The notes: generated by a model from the sequence alone, not told the origin. Counted from the first letter of the stretch, positions 33,592 through 44,965 are shown. The stretch: 64,000 nucleotides of DNA from Proteles cristata cristata (GCA_017311185.1 JAESUZ010002594.1:1394472-1458471), one strand, 5' to 3'. Numbers and translations are program-made.

Positions 33592-34375
33592 CCAACAACT
33601 TAGGCAATAACAGATGTTGGCGAGGATGCGGAGAAAGAGGATCTCTTTTGCGCTGCTGGTGGGACTTCAAACTGGTGCAGCCGCTCTGGAAAACAGTTTG
33701 AAGATTCCTCAAAAAATTAAAAATAGAACTACCCTACGACCGAGCAATTGTACTACTAGGTATTTATCCAAGGGATACAGGTGTGCTGTTTCGAAGGGGC
33801 AGAGACACCCCAATGTTCAAAGCAGTGCTATCGACAACAGCCGAAGTATGAAAAGAGCCCAACGTCCATTGATGGAGGAATGGATAAAGAAGCTGTGGTA
33901 TACATGTATACACATGTATATGTATATACATATATATAATGGAGTATTACTCGGCAATCAAAAAGAATGAAATTTTGCATTTGGAACTCCGTGGATGGAA
34001 CTAGAAGGTTAATTATGCTAAGCGAAATTAGTCAAGGAAAGACAAATATCGAATGACTTCACTCATATGTGGAATTTAAGATACAAAACAGATGAACATA
34101 AGGGAAGGAAAGCAAAAATAATATGAAAACAGGGAGAGGAACACAACATAAGAGACTCTTATATTCAGAGAACAGGGTTGCTGGAGTGGCTGTGGGTGGG
34201 GGGGATGGGCTAGATGGGTTGGGGGCATTAAGGAAGACACTTGTTGGGATCAGCACTGGGTGTTACACATAGGGGATGAATCACTGGAATCTACTCCTGA
34301 AATCATTACTGCATCCTATGCTAACCTGGATGTAAATTAAAAAATAAAAAAATTTTAAAAATAAAAAATAAATGA
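33592..34375 (+). mobile_element. L1 3' fragment, 5'-truncated
   Basis: Same part as the L1 at 22715-24030: ATAACAGATGTTGGCGAGG, CCGCTCTGGAAAACAGT, GTGCTGTTTCGAAGGGGC, then the 3' UTR and an A-rich end. It carries a CATGTAT-type expansion at about 33900-33940. A 118-residue ORF2 stretch stays open, but the element is only about 780 bases. Confidence 0.92.
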
Positions 34376-34388
34376 GTTCTATAATTTT

Positions 34389-34604
34389 TTTAAAAAAATA
34401 TTTTTATTTATTTCTGAGAGAGAGAGAGGCAGCGTGAGCAGGAAAGGGTCAGAGAGAGAGGGAAACACAGAATCTGAAGCAGGCTTCAGGCTCCGAGCTA
34501 GTTGTCAGCACAGAGCCCGACATGGGGCTCCGAACCCACAAACTGTGAGATCATGACCTGAGCTGAAGTCGGACGCTTAACCGACTGAGCCACCCAGGCG
34601 CCCC
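34389..34604 (-). mobile_element. CAN SINE
   Basis: Complete copy; CTATAATTTTTTT occurs on both sides. Confidence 0.93.
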
Positions 34605-35061
34605 TATAATTTTTTTTTTTTTTTAAGAATTCTATAATGTTGTTGGGAGAAGGAGGAAGTGGCATATAAGCAAAAGCCTTATCTGTCGTGCCAAAAAATT
34701 AATAAATATGTCTTAAATAGGATAAATCAAGAAAGAACAATATAGGCATATTATTCAGAAATATGAAGACAAATGTCAAAAAAAACTGAGCTAAATGAGA
34801 TAAAAGGGACAGCTTCTAGTAAGTGCGAATGGTGGCATCTACTCTACTGTACACTTTTATAACCAGATGTAGCCATTAAAACCATGTAAAAAAATAAGCA
34901 TAAATAAGTTTCTTTCAGAGGCCAGTAGTAACAGAATGTTTCCCTCCAGTTTTGTGGTAAAACAAGAAAGTGTACATACTTCTGCCCAATTTTATATCCT
35001 ATAACAGTAACTTGGCACACGCATTGTGAATGGCTAAAACATTAGGCTTTAGTAAAGCTCT

Positions 35062-35215
35062 ATGGTTAGGCTACCTGTGAGCTCTAGTGTCAGAAAGAAC
35101 CGGGTCTTAATTTACACGTTTCCACTTGCTGGCTCTACCACTTTGCACAAGGTCACTAATCTTTAAAAGTAACTTCTTCATCCACGAATTGGAGGTAATA
35201 AAGTTTACCCCTAGA
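35062..35215 (+). mobile_element. MIR SINE fragment
   Basis: MIR core with CCACTTGCTGGCTCTACCAC, TTTGCACAAGGTCACT and TTCATCCACGAATTGGAGG in order. It lies about 80 bases from the splice donor at 35292. Confidence 0.75.
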
Positions 35216-35292
35216 GTCAGAGAACCCTTAGAGTTAACAGCTGCTGGCCTCTGATAAGCAATCGATGCATGTTAGCTTTAATTATTACTTAC

Positions 35293-35468
35293 ATTGGCCA
35301 CCACCTTCACTTCTTTGTATTGTGCTTCATAGAAAATTCCAGCATTTTCCAGTGCTTCTGTTAGCGAGGGCCCGTTTTTCACCTGCTTATCTAAACCATT
35401 CACAAATTCCTCGAGTTTGGAACTTGCCTCTTCAAATTCTTTGGAGAACTTCTTTCCACCTGTCTTAT
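35293..35468 (-). CDS. RPRD2: RPRD2 internal coding exon, coiled-coil region
   Basis: Acceptor CTGTTATTTTAG, donor GCCAAT-GTAAGT. 176 nt (2 + 58 codons), ending in phase 0. Residues: KTGGKKFSKEFEEASSKLEE, then FVNGLDKQVKNGPSLTEALE, NAGIFYEAQYKEVKVVAN. Predicted helical; it belongs to the coiled-coil domain that in RPRD1A/1B mediates dimer formation (family knowledge). Confidence 0.97.
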
Positions 35469-36024
35469 CTAAAATAACAGGAAATAATTGTCTCAGCATA
35501 CAACAGAAAACGTAAAAAAATTAATCCTTTGAAGAAAAACCCTCTTTACATAATTTGTGAATCTGTTCCTGCTGTGTTAGTATGTAATATTCTTAGCCTC
35601 AGTTCCACCTGAAAGGAGCTTCTCCAAATCACAAAACCCACAAAGCATATTATAAAAACAATTCATGGGAACTTGCCCGAGTGCAGCGAGGAGTGTGTGT
35701 CACAAGGCTCCTGTAATTAAGGTGAAGAAAAGAAAGTTCAGCTAAACCAAAGTCTGTTGATTGTTTTTCCTCGAAAACTGGAAGCTGAGCTGCTAATCAG
35801 GAGTAACTGAATGAGGCTCTATTCTATTCTTCACGTAGACTCACCATGGAATGCGAGCAAATGGAGGTTGAGAAAAGTCAAAATGAAGTGATCTCTGTGT
35901 GTATCACGCTAAAAATTCTTCTTTCCCATCTGAAGATCCCTGATAACTTGTTATCAGAAGAGTACAAACCAGGAATTGTTTTTCAACAACAGTGATTACA
36001 AATGGTTACTAACTCTCTGAAGTC

Positions 36025-36232
36025 TTTCCCAGACACTACCAGAATATGGCTTCAGATGTGGGTAGAAATTTTGGCTTTGCTTTTTACCAACTGTATAACT
36101 TGTGCAAGCTACCTCTCTTTCTATGAAGCCTCAGACTTGTGTACAAAATGGAGCTGTTTAATATGCTTCTGGGTTGTTTAATACCTTCTGGGTGAGGATT
36201 AAATTAGATAATGATCGTTAAATTTAAAGTAT
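36025..36232 (+). mobile_element. MIR SINE fragment
   Basis: TTTTACCAACTGTATAACTTG, TGCAAGCTACCTCTCTTTCT, CTCAGACTTGTGTACAAAATGG and GTGAGGATTAAATTAGATAATG follow the MIR order. Confidence 0.75.
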
Positions 36233-36240
36233 GGTGCAAA

Positions 36241-36452
36241 GGGGCACCTGGGGGGCTCAGTCGGTTAAGCATCTGACTTTAGCTCACATCATCTCACGGT
36301 TCGTGAGTTCAAGCTCTGCGTCAGGCTCTATGTTGACACCTGAGAGCCTGAAGCCTGTTTCAGATTCTGTGTCTCCCTCTCTCTCTGCCTCTCCCTGACT
36401 TGCACTCTGTCTCTGTCTCTCAAAAATAAAGATACGTTAAAAAAAATTCTTT
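36241..36452 (+). mobile_element. CAN SINE
   Basis: Head GGGGCACCTGGGGGGCTCAG; TTAAAGTATGGTGCAA on both sides. Confidence 0.94.
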
Positions 36453-36632
36453 TTAAAGTATGGTGCAAGAACAAAACAGGCACACAAAATGATAGCTGGC
36501 AGCCATTTACTCATGATTTCAAAAATATTTATCAAATGCCTGTATGTAGCAGGCACTGCTATAGGCACTAGGATACAGCAAGGAACAAATAAGGATAATT
36601 TCTACCTTCATGAGACTTACATTCTAGTATGT

Positions 36633-36829
36633 TATTTAAGTTTATTTATTTTGAGAGAGAGAGAGAAAGCCTGAGTTGGGGAGGGGCAGAAAGACAGGGA
36701 GAGAGAAAATCCCAAGCAGGCTCCATGCTGTCAGCTCAGAAACTGATGTGGGGCTTGAACCCATGAGCCGTGAGATGATGACCTGAGCCCAAGTCGGACA
36801 CTTAATTGACTGAGTCCCCTGGGTGCCCC
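36633..36829 (-). mobile_element. CAN SINE
   Basis: AGTTTATTTATTTTGAGAGAG...TCCCCTGGGTGCCCC; diverged head. Confidence 0.88.
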
Positions 36830-36933
36830 TTTAATTATTATTTTATGATTATATAGCTTACAATCTAAGGAAAAGAAAGCAACTAACTAGATTTTATGGA
36901 ACACTGCACTGACCTTATTAAAGAACATACCCA

Positions 36934-37124
36934 GGAGCGCCTGGGTGGCTCAGTCAGTTGAGCATCTGACTCTTGATTTTGGCTCAGGTGACGATCGCAG
37001 GGTCATGGGATCAAGTCCCGTGTCAGACTCCGTGCTGAATGTGGAACCTACTTAAGATTCTTTCCCTCCCTCCTTCTGACCCTCTCCCCAGCTCGTGCTC
37101 TCTCTCTAGAATAAACTTTAAATA
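36934..37124 (+). mobile_element. CAN SINE
   Basis: Head AGCGCCTGGGTGGCTCAGTC; target TAAAGAACATACCCA on both sides. Confidence 0.93.
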
Positions 37125-37490
37125 GTAAAGAACATACCCAAACCACATTGTCACATGTGTGAAATACATTTGTCTATATATAACCCAATACAGCAAGAAA
37201 GCACTAGAAGTGAGGAAAAGGACAAAATTGTTTTTATTATTCTTTTTAGATTTATTGAGAGATACAATTAACATACAACACGGTGTAAATTTGAGGTATA
37301 CAATGTGAAGGACAGAACTTTACTTATGAAATTTATATGCATGAAGTCACTACCTGGAAAATCAGAAGTGCCACAACTGTTGTCCAAAATCTAAGGTTCT
37401 CTTTAGGGGAGAGGTCAGTCTGATCATTGAAAAATAGCAGATCTGGGAACAAAATATGAAGTATTCTACTTAAAAAGATGTAAGCATTAC

Positions 37491-37617
37491 CTTTTAAACA
37501 CTTGAGAGTTTCCGTACTGCACACATCCACCCTCATTGTTGACAGCTGTTTTTCCTTCAATTCGATCTGATCTTCTGAGCGCTTGTACAGCAACAGCTCT
37601 TCAATGAGGGCCTGGGA
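37491..37617 (-). CDS. RPRD2: RPRD2 internal coding exon, start of coiled-coil region
   Basis: Acceptor CTCTGTCCTCAG, donor AAAAG-GTAATG. It begins in phase 0; 127 nt is 42 codons plus one base. Residues SQALIEELLLYKRSEDQIEL, KEKQLSTMRVDVCSTETLKC, LK. The leucine-rich helix is the start of the coiled-coil domain shared with RPRD1 proteins. Confidence 0.97.
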
Positions 37618-38153
37618 CTGAGGACAGAGCAGAGCCAGATCTCATGTGTCAAATCACTCATTTACTCAATCCTTTCCCATTAACATAAAACATGTCTAAA
37701 ACCTAACAAAACCAAGAGAACCAATATTCATACCAAACCCACATTTTTAGTTATATACTTTAAAAGATCCTTTCCTTGATCATTCAAAGCTAATTGATGC
37801 ATACAAGGTTAAGACTAAGTCAAAGGTCCATTTATATCTTCTTTAAATTTTAATTAGATAAATAGAGTTAACTCTAAGCAAGTTCTAACTTAGTCATGCT
37901 TCCCCAAAGGATGAAGCCCTTGTCGGGGGCCTTGGTACAGAACTTGCTTGGTAATAGATATTCTGGAAGAAGGTTAATTCTTCCATTAGGGCAACACATA
38001 AAACTCCAAGAAATCTGATCGCAATCGAGATTCCTTCAGAATAGTTCAAACTTGTTTAAAATATAATTGATGTACAACTGAATAAAAATAAATTTTACTG
38101 GACTATATGGGGTGAATAAAGCTTTGGCATATTAAATGAATTCTTTAACTTAC
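37618..38153 (-). other. RPRD2: RPRD2 intron (0.54 kb)
   Basis: Unique AT-rich DNA with no recognised repeat apart from a weak L1-like phrase (TATAATTGATGTACAACTGA) near 38060. Donor GTAAGT at 38153. Confidence 0.9.
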
Positions 38154-38206
38154 TCGAAATTCTGCAACTATCTTAGACTTGAGAGCAGCCTTTGGATTCG
38201 TGGATG
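38154..38206 (-). CDS. RPRD2: RPRD2 short coding exon
   Basis: 53 nt, acceptor TTTAATTCAACAG, donor CGA-GTAAGT. The first two bases complete a Thr codon, whether joined to the cassette exon or to the CID exon before it, followed by STNPKAALKSKIVAEFR, a basic helix linking the CID to the coiled coil. It was too short to stand out as an open frame; it is recognised by protein continuity and splice sites. Confidence 0.95.
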
Positions 38207-39697
38207 CTGTTGAATTAAACAAAAGGTCATTAAGAATATAGACACAAAAAGTTGAGGAAAATTTTCAAGTTTGTAATTAAGGGTGTACTTATGAACATAT
38301 GTCAAATATGCATATTTAAGTAATAACATAATTCTTAGTAAGTATTCCTATAATATTTCATATTCCTTGAATATTCATATTCCTCAAACATGAAATTTAA
38401 ACACTTCCACGCATGGCCAATATCAAAATGTATTATTTATTTATTTTTAAAATGTTTATTTTCAGAGAAAGAACACAAGCAGGGGAGGGGCAGATCAGGG
38501 GCGGAGGAGCAGAGGATCCAAAGCAGGCTCTGTGTTGACAGCAGCGAGCTCGATGTGGGGCTTGAACTCATGAACCGCGAAATCATGACCTGAGCTAAAG
38601 TTGGACGCTTAACTGACTCAGCCATCCAGGTGCCCCCAAAAATATACTATTTAGATACGTCTAACCTACTTACCTCCAACAAATCCTTTAAATCATAAAG
38701 CCTTAGATTCTGAGATACATGAAGTACCTTTTTTCCTAGTCTGAGTGTAAGAGGATCTCAATACTTCCAATCAGGAGTGTTCAAGAGCGGGACTTCCAAT
38801 TAATCCTGAGCACTGGCTGAAGAAAATTACTTACAAACATCAACTCTATTCCTACGATTTAAGCTTTGGATTTCTTTTTCTGCTGACTCAATTCACAGCA
38901 AAATCAGGCAGGGAAAGTTCTAAGTCCATTACCATTGTGGTTCAACTTTGGCTGACATGATGACTCTTGCTGTTCCTAAGCATGCAACTTACGACCAAAA
39001 GGATGTCAGAGGACTCCCTGCATCAAGAGGAGTATCACATGCTTGCTGGAATAACACCATCCCACGTGTCTTGTTTTACCTCCCAATTCTGTCTTCTACC
39101 TTGTTCCCTCCACACCTTCCAGTCCTTCTCAATATTCCTCAGCTTGGCCCACAGCAGCCTATCACATGCAATACTCCCTGGATTTCATGCTGGGTAAACA
39201 CGACAAACAAGCAGGAGCTCCTGTTAGAGAATGAGCTTCTGGCCACGATTTGAGGCCCAGGTCTAATCTGGCAGTGTCCCCAAATCTGAAGGATTTCATG
39301 GCTCCCACACACATGCTTCTTAATGCCTAGTCTCCTCTTCAGCTCTGCTGTTTAATGGCTGCCTCTACCTTCATGTATCTTTCAATCTGAGAGTCAGCCT
39401 GGCCACTATCAAGCATTTTTCTTCTTTCACTCCCCCAACTACTTTTGAATCTTCGCTCATTTAAACCCCTTTTCTGCATCTCCTTTGTTTAAAAGAAGGG
39501 TTTTTTGTTTTGGTTTGGTTTTTTTAAAGAAGTAACTCCATGATGGCTTGTTTAGGAGAAGTCTGGGTCACTCTCCCAGGCCTGGGAAACACAGGCTTCC
39601 CCATGGTGTATGCCAGGTACGATGTCAAATGGTCTACATTTTCTTCTGCTCCAAAAAGTGGAGGTAATTTTATATTAGTTGAGATTTTGTTCCTTAC
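38207..39697 (-). other. RPRD2: RPRD2 intron (1.49 kb)
   Basis: One SINE at 38436-38634. The rest (38640-39697) is unique sequence in which I recognise no repeat or exon; the open frames at 38948-39253 on the plus strand lack domain support. Confidence 0.88.
38436..38634 (-). mobile_element. CAN SINE
   Basis: TTTTTAAAATGTTTATTTTCAG...GCCATCCAGGTGCCCC. Confidence 0.9.
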
Positions 39698-39775
39698 TTT
39701 GTGATTTCTTCCACTGCTTATTCGGTTGTTTGTTCAGATTTTCTTTCAGCTGCTTCTGAGTTTTGAAAGTGGTAC
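39698..39775 (-). CDS. RPRD2: RPRD2 in-frame cassette exon (26 codons)
   Basis: 78 nt, acceptor GAAATGTTTTCCAG, donor CAAA-GTAAGG. Entered and left in the same phase (1), so it can be skipped without breaking the frame. It encodes TTFKTQKQLKENLNKQPNKQ followed by WKKSQ, a Lys/Gln-rich stretch between the CID and the basic linker. The acceptor has only a poor pyrimidine tract (adenine-rich upstream), which favours regulated inclusion. From memory the human full-length protein includes this segment and some isoforms lack it. Confidence 0.93.
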
Positions 39776-40637
39776 CTGGAAAACATTTCAGTTTTTGCAA
39801 TCTGGCATTACGGGAAGCTGCTCTGTCTGTCCACTTCAGTGTCAGAGTTGTAGCATTGAAAAAAGGCAATCCGAGACTGTGTGTTGTTTCTTTCTCTTTC
39901 ATTTTTATAAAAACATTAAAACACCCACCATATCTAAGAAGCTGTCAAATAGACGTGACTTCTATCATCAATAAAATTACTGATTTTTGAGAAGAATAGG
40001 GTAGGATGCTTAAAAATACTAGTTAACACATTCAAATGAAGAATTTAACAGCTTCTTAGAAGTTGTTATTTTTAAAGCAAATTTCTAGTCCAATAATGAT
40101 CATGGTGTCAGATATCACCAACTTCCATTTAATGACTCAAGTAAATGCATCTAATACATTGGAACTAAATAACTTTTTAAAAATAAGTATACAACTTACT
40201 GCAAATGTAAACCAAAACAGAGACTGAAGAATGCTCAGTATATATGCTTAATATCAAATAGCTTACTAGAAACTGAAACCTCGTCAAAAAAAAATCCTCC
40301 AACAGTAAGTGGACAGGCCAGTAATTGTTAAACACAAAAACATGAATAGTTTAGAATGCTCAAAGTAAAGTAACCGTTGGAAAATGATCAGATAGCCATC
40401 ATCAGGTAATATGTGTGACTTTCTCTAGTCAATAAAAACAAAATCCAACCCTCCCCAAACCAATTCTATTTAAATTTTAATTCACACAGATTTTTGTATT
40501 TAATTTTAAATAAACAGGGCCCAATCCAAAACTTTATTTTTCATTGTCAAGCAGTAGGATTAGATCTATAGAATATATATAATTTTAAAGACTCAATGAT
40601 TTCTTTTTCTTTTTTTAAGGAGAGAAAATACACTTAC
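39776..40637 (-). other. RPRD2: RPRD2 intron (0.86 kb)
   Basis: AT-rich unique DNA between the CID exon and the cassette exon. No repeat recognised. Being free of SINEs next to an alternative exon, it is a place to look for splicing control elements. Confidence 0.88.
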
Positions 40638-40738
40638 TCAAAGCTTCTCTCAGTGCCATTATCATTTCCTCTGGGTACACATTTCTATCTTCCCAGATTT
40701 TGAAGATTCGTTCTATAGACTTAGACACAGATGGATCC
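40638..40738 (-). CDS. RPRD2: RPRD2 coding exon, C-terminal part of CID
   Basis: 101 nt (1 + 33 codons + 1), acceptor TTTTTCTTCTCAG (strong pyrimidine tract), donor TTTGA-GTAAGT. Residues [20 protein letters not shown] then [13 protein letters not shown]. This matches the last helices of CTD-interacting domains (the RI.KIWE.R motif). The final A joins either GT of the cassette (Ser) or CA of the exon after it (Thr). Confidence 0.97.
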
Positions 40739-40849
40739 CTGAGAAGAAAAAGTGACAGAGGAATGTAAAACTGTGAATTTATATCTCAAACCAGAAATCT
40801 GAAAAATATTTTCCAAATGTCTTCTGATGTTTAAGATTTTTGGGGGGTG

Positions 40850-41025
40850 GGGGCATCTGGGTGGCTTGGTTGGTTGAGTGTCTGACTCTTGATTCTGGCT
40901 GGGGTAGTGATCCCAGGGCTGTGGGATTGAGCCCTGCATTAACACCCCGCTGAGCATGGAGCCTGTTCAAGATATTCTCTCTCTTTCTCTCTCCCCCCAA
41001 CCCTCTCCCCTGCTCGCAAGTTCTC
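40850..41025 (+). mobile_element. Older CAN SINE
   Basis: GGGGGCATCTGGGTGGCTTGG...CCCTGCTCGCAAGTTCTC; diverged and shortened. It begins about 110 bases from the acceptor of the CID exon. Confidence 0.85.
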
Positions 41026-41143
41026 TAAAAAAATTTTAAAACACTTTTTCTTCATACAGTGTCTAGTAGGACTAAAATCTTAAGTACTCTTTCAAAAAAT
41101 TTTTAATTTTTAAAAATTGAAGTACAATTGACACACTTTATTT

Positions 41144-41356
41144 AAAAAAATGTTTTTAAATGTTTATTTATTTTGAGGGGGGAGAGAGAGAGAGAGGACA
41201 GAGTGTGAGCAGAGGAGGGGAAGAGAGAGGAGACACAGAATCTGAAGCAGGCTCCAGGCTCTGAGCTGTCAGTACAGAACCTGATATGGGGCTTACATGA
41301 AATCATGACCCGAGCCGAAGTTGGACAGTTGACCAACTGAACCACCCAGGTCCCCC
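41144..41356 (-). mobile_element. CAN SINE
   Basis: TTTTTAAATGTTTATTTATTT...ACCACCCAGGTCCCCC; target GACACACTTTA/GACACACTTAA on both sides. Confidence 0.91.
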
Positions 41357-41659
41357 GACACACTTAATTTTTAATTAAAAGTACAGCTGATACATTAAGG
41401 TCGTAAACATTCTTTTTTAATACTTTTTACCAATAGCGTTTATGAGGCTATGGATAGTGCGCTAAGCCTTCTGACAGATATAGTTATGAGGGCTGGTCCG
41501 TGTGTGCTCACTGAGGTAACTGGCATCCAAAAGACACAGTGTATTTAATAAAATGAAACCTAATATGGGAGTATCTGGTCCCCACACCAGCTATACTAGT
41601 ACAGGATGAAAGCACAGTGTTTGGCTATAAAGTGCACTTTTTCTTTTTCTTTTATTTGT

Positions 41660-41873
41660 TTTTTAAAGTTAATGTTTATTTTTATTTTTGAGAATGAGAC
41701 AGAGCATGAACAGGCGAGGGGCAGAGAGAGAGAGGGAGACACAGAATCCGAAGCAGGCTCCAGGCTCCGAGCTATCAGCACAGAGCCCAACATGGGACTC
41801 GAACTCACGAACTGTGAGCTCATCATCTGAGCTCAAGTCAGATGCTTAACTGACTGAGCCACCGAAGGGCCCC
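41660..41873 (-). mobile_element. CAN SINE
   Basis: TTTTAAAGTTAATGTTTATT...GAGCCACCGAAGGGCCCC; diverged flanks (TGCACTTTTTCTT / TGTGCTTTTTCTT). Confidence 0.9.
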
Positions 41874-42515
41874 TAAAATGTGCTTTTTCTTAAAGGTACA
41901 GTTGAAAATAATCATGCATCAATCATGTACGGTAACAGTTTTCCAAAAGCTATAACCTTATACCACAAGGAAACATCTAGAACGAGGGAGGAGAGGAATA
42001 TCACTTTTCTGTTTGCTTTACAGACAGGAGTTCTGTGTCAGGTGGTTATCTTACTTTAAGGAGGAAAACTGTTAAAGTAAAAGTATTTGATTACTAGGAA
42101 GCAAAAATTAAATAGTTATCAGGAAGGAAAATTTAAAATCGTGTCTTACCTGAAACTGTAAACAAAGAAAAACAATGCAAAACAAACAAAAAGACAAAAT
42201 GGGAACTTAACCTCTCCCAGGTGAATCCACCAACCCACATGGAGACTGAAAATAAAAAACTGAGCGATTCAAGCAGAAGACTCTACAAATCTGTGTTCAC
42301 AAAAGACTTTATAACCAAATGACAGCATGTATAGGAAAGAAAATTATATTAAACTTCTAGAAAATAGTAGTTTCTACAGATTTATGAACCAGGACATGCT
42401 ATTTTCATTTCTTATTTTTCATGCTGATAATCTTCTTCTCATATATATAAACATATATTTAAGCACATATAATATTTGTACAGTAATAAGTAATATTTAT
42501 AGTAGTATATAGTAT

Positions 42516-42600
42516 AGAAGTATGTTATATATTATAAACACTATTATATATATTATATATAATATATACATTATACTATACATAGTATATGTATACATAA
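42516..42600. repeat. AT-rich (TATA)n low-complexity stretch
   Basis: A run of TATAT/ATTATATA blocks, self-complementary in places. Confidence 0.85.
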
Positions 42601-42835
42601 CACTGGAAAAATTATGGGAAAGTATAAAGAAAAACTTGACTCATTTTCACCAATGGAGACTTACAGTCTACCAACTTCAGTATTACTATCTTTTAGTCTT
42701 TGTTTCTCCTATGGATGCTACTATTGTATATTAAACCAATTTTATATCGTGTGTGTGTGCATAACTGTATTCTGTTCTTTTCGTTTAACAAAACAAGCAT
42801 TTCCCAATGTTCCAATCAATTCTTTAAAAAATTAC

Positions 42836-43051
42836 TTTTTAATTTTTTATGTTTATTTATTTTTGAGACAGGGAGAGAGAGAGAGCGAGTACAGAGGAAG
42901 GGCAGAGATAGAGGGAAACACAGAATCTGAAGCAGGCTCCAGGCTTTGAGCTGTCAGCACAGAGCCTGATGCAGCGATCGAACCCATGGACCATGAGATC
43001 ATAACCTGAGATGAAGTTGGACACTCAACCGACTGAGCCACCCAGGTGCCC
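42836..43051 (-). mobile_element. CAN SINE
   Basis: Flanked by TTAAAAAATTACTTTT and TTAAAAATTACTTTT; complete. Confidence 0.92.
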
Positions 43052-43523
43052 TTAAAAATTACTTTTATAAGGACTATACTCTATCATGTAACTGTTCCAA
43101 AATTTATCACCTCCCTACTGTTATGTATACTTAGGGTTATTTCTAGATTTGTTACTACTAGATTTGTTACTATAATTAATATACAATAAGTATTTTTTGA
43201 TCAAAGTTTTTCTCCTTAACAATGCCAAAATGTTTTTTCTAAGAAGGTTGTACCAATATACACTCCAATCACCAGTATAAATATATTGTTCCACCAAACT
43301 TCTGCAGCAATGGTTGGACTCACTTCAATTTGTTTTTGTAATTCAATCTAAATTTAACCATTTCCCCCCTCTTAAAAATTTTTTTACTCTCAAAAATTTC
43401 ATTATACTTAAAAGTAGAATCACCCAAGATCCAAAAAAATTATCAAGATTTTCCCTCATTTTCTTCATCTATCTTTTCTCTGTTCTACTATTTTTTTCCT
43501 TCTTTTTTCAAACTGAAGAGTTT

Positions 43524-43742
43524 TTAAAGTTTATTTATTTTTGAGAGAGTGTGAGAGAGTGAGCAAGCAAACACAGGCAGGGGAGGAGTAAAGAGAGAAA
43601 GAGGAAGACAAAGAATCTGAGACAGGCTCTAGGCTCTGAACCGACAGCACAGAGACCAACGCAGAGCTCGAATACATGAACTGTGAGATCATGACTTGAG
43701 CTAAAGTTGAATGCTTAACAGACTGAGCCACCCACATGCCCC
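43524..43742 (-). mobile_element. CAN SINE
   Basis: TTTATTTATTTTTGAGAGAGTG...GCCACCCACATGCCCC; CAAACTGAAG on both sides. Confidence 0.91.
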
Positions 43743-43754
43743 AAACTGAAGGCT

Positions 43755-44207
43755 TATTTATTTATTTTTTATTTTAGAGAAAGAGAAAGAGCATGCATGA
43801 GTGGGCGAGAGGGGGAAAGGGAGAGAGAGAATCTTAAGCAGGCTCTACACTCGGCAGGGAGACATACATGGGGCTCGATCTAACTAACCATGAGATCTTT
43901 TTTTTTTTTTTAATTTTTAATGTTTTATTTATTTCTGAGAGAGAGAGAGAGAGAGAGAGAGACAGCGTGAGCAGGGGAGGGTCAGAGAGAGAGGGAGACA
44001 CAGAATCTGAAGCAGGCTCCAGGCTCTGAACTAGCTGTCAGCACAGAGCCCGACGCAGGGCTTGAACCACAAACCGTGAGATCATGACCTGAGCTGAAGT
44101 CAGATGCTTAATGGACTGAGCCACCCAGGAGTCCCTAACCGTGAGATGCTGACCTTAGCTGAAATCAAGAGTCGGAGGCTTAACTGACTGAGACACCCAG
44201 GCACCCC
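43755..44207 (-). mobile_element. Older CAN SINE split by a younger one
   Basis: The host reads 43755-43897 and 44137-44207 (ends GACACCCAGGCACCCC). A younger same-strand SINE at about 43898-44136 interrupts it, with CTAACC(A/G)TGAGAT on both sides. A further short old piece follows at 44210-44305 (TAATCTCTACACCCAATGTTG). Confidence 0.9.
43898..44136 (-). mobile_element. CAN SINE nested in SINE
   Basis: TTTTAATGTTTTATTTATTTC...GCCACCCAGGAGTCCC. It is inside the tRNA-like half of the host. Confidence 0.92.
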
Positions 44208-44737
44208 AAGATTTTACTGTTAAGTAATCTCTACACCCAATGTTGGGCTCGAACTCGTAACCCCGAGATCAAGAGTCACATGCTCCATCAATAACCAGGC
44301 AGGTATCACTTTGTTGGAATACAGTAAGACTTTGGTTTGCCAGTATGGTTCATTCTGGAAACATGCTTGTAAACCAAAGCACTTATACAGCAACATGAAT
44401 TTCAAGAACCATTAGCTCAGTTGTGATCATGTGACATTCAGCATCACGTACTATTCATATTGCAAGACATCGCTCATTTATCAAGTTAAAATCCATTAGA
44501 AATGTTTGCTTATCTTGAGGAAAACTCACAAAACACGTTACTCACAATCCAAGGTTCTCCTGTATTTTACAGCAAATCCCAGCTACTGTGTCCTTTTGCC
44601 CCTGCTCTAAAAATTCTAAAATTTTGTTATACAACAACAGGGCTACCACCATGCCTGATAAAATTAACAATAGTTCACTGGTACCATCTACATTTGTTCT
44701 ATAAGCAAATTTCCTTAAATGTTTTAAAAATGTCCTT

Positions 44738-44965
44738 GGGGCGCCTTGGTGGCTTAGTCGGTTAAGCGTCCGACTTTCGCTTAGGTCATGATCTCGCGGT
44801 TCGTGGGTTCGAGCCCCGCATCGGGCTCTGTGCTGACTGCCGGCTCAGAGCCTGGAGCCTGTTTCAGTCTGTGACTCCCTCTCTCTCTGACCCTCCCCTG
44901 CTCACACTGTTTCTCTCTCTCTATCCTAGAAATAAAAATTTAAAAAATAATAATAATAATAAATA
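44738..44965 (+). mobile_element. CAN SINE, young
   Basis: Head GGGGCGCCTTGGTGGCTTAG, tail (AATA)n; AAAAATGTCC(T/A)T on both sides. Confidence 0.94.

Larger units (their letters stand above)
16650..35292 (-). other. RPRD2: Largest RPRD2 intron in the window (18.6 kb)
   Basis: Donor AAT-GTAAGT at 35292, acceptor TTTTAG at 16651-16650. It is built mostly from SINEs, L1 fragments, an antisense MLT1 element and an old L1M body broken into many parts. Stretches without recognised repeats include 18840-19075, 19540-20800, 22520-22715 and 34605-35060. No exon-like frame with domain support was found inside. Confidence 0.92.
35469..37490 (-). other. RPRD2: RPRD2 intron (2.02 kb)
   Basis: It holds a MIR fragment near 36025-36232, SINEs at 36241, 36633 and 36934, and a short L1-like piece near 37245-37310. 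35500-36020 has no recognised repeat. Confidence 0.9.

Noticed and set aside
33614..33970. 118-codon frame on the plus strand
   Set aside because: It is part of the L1 ORF2 3' end, truncated at the 5' side.
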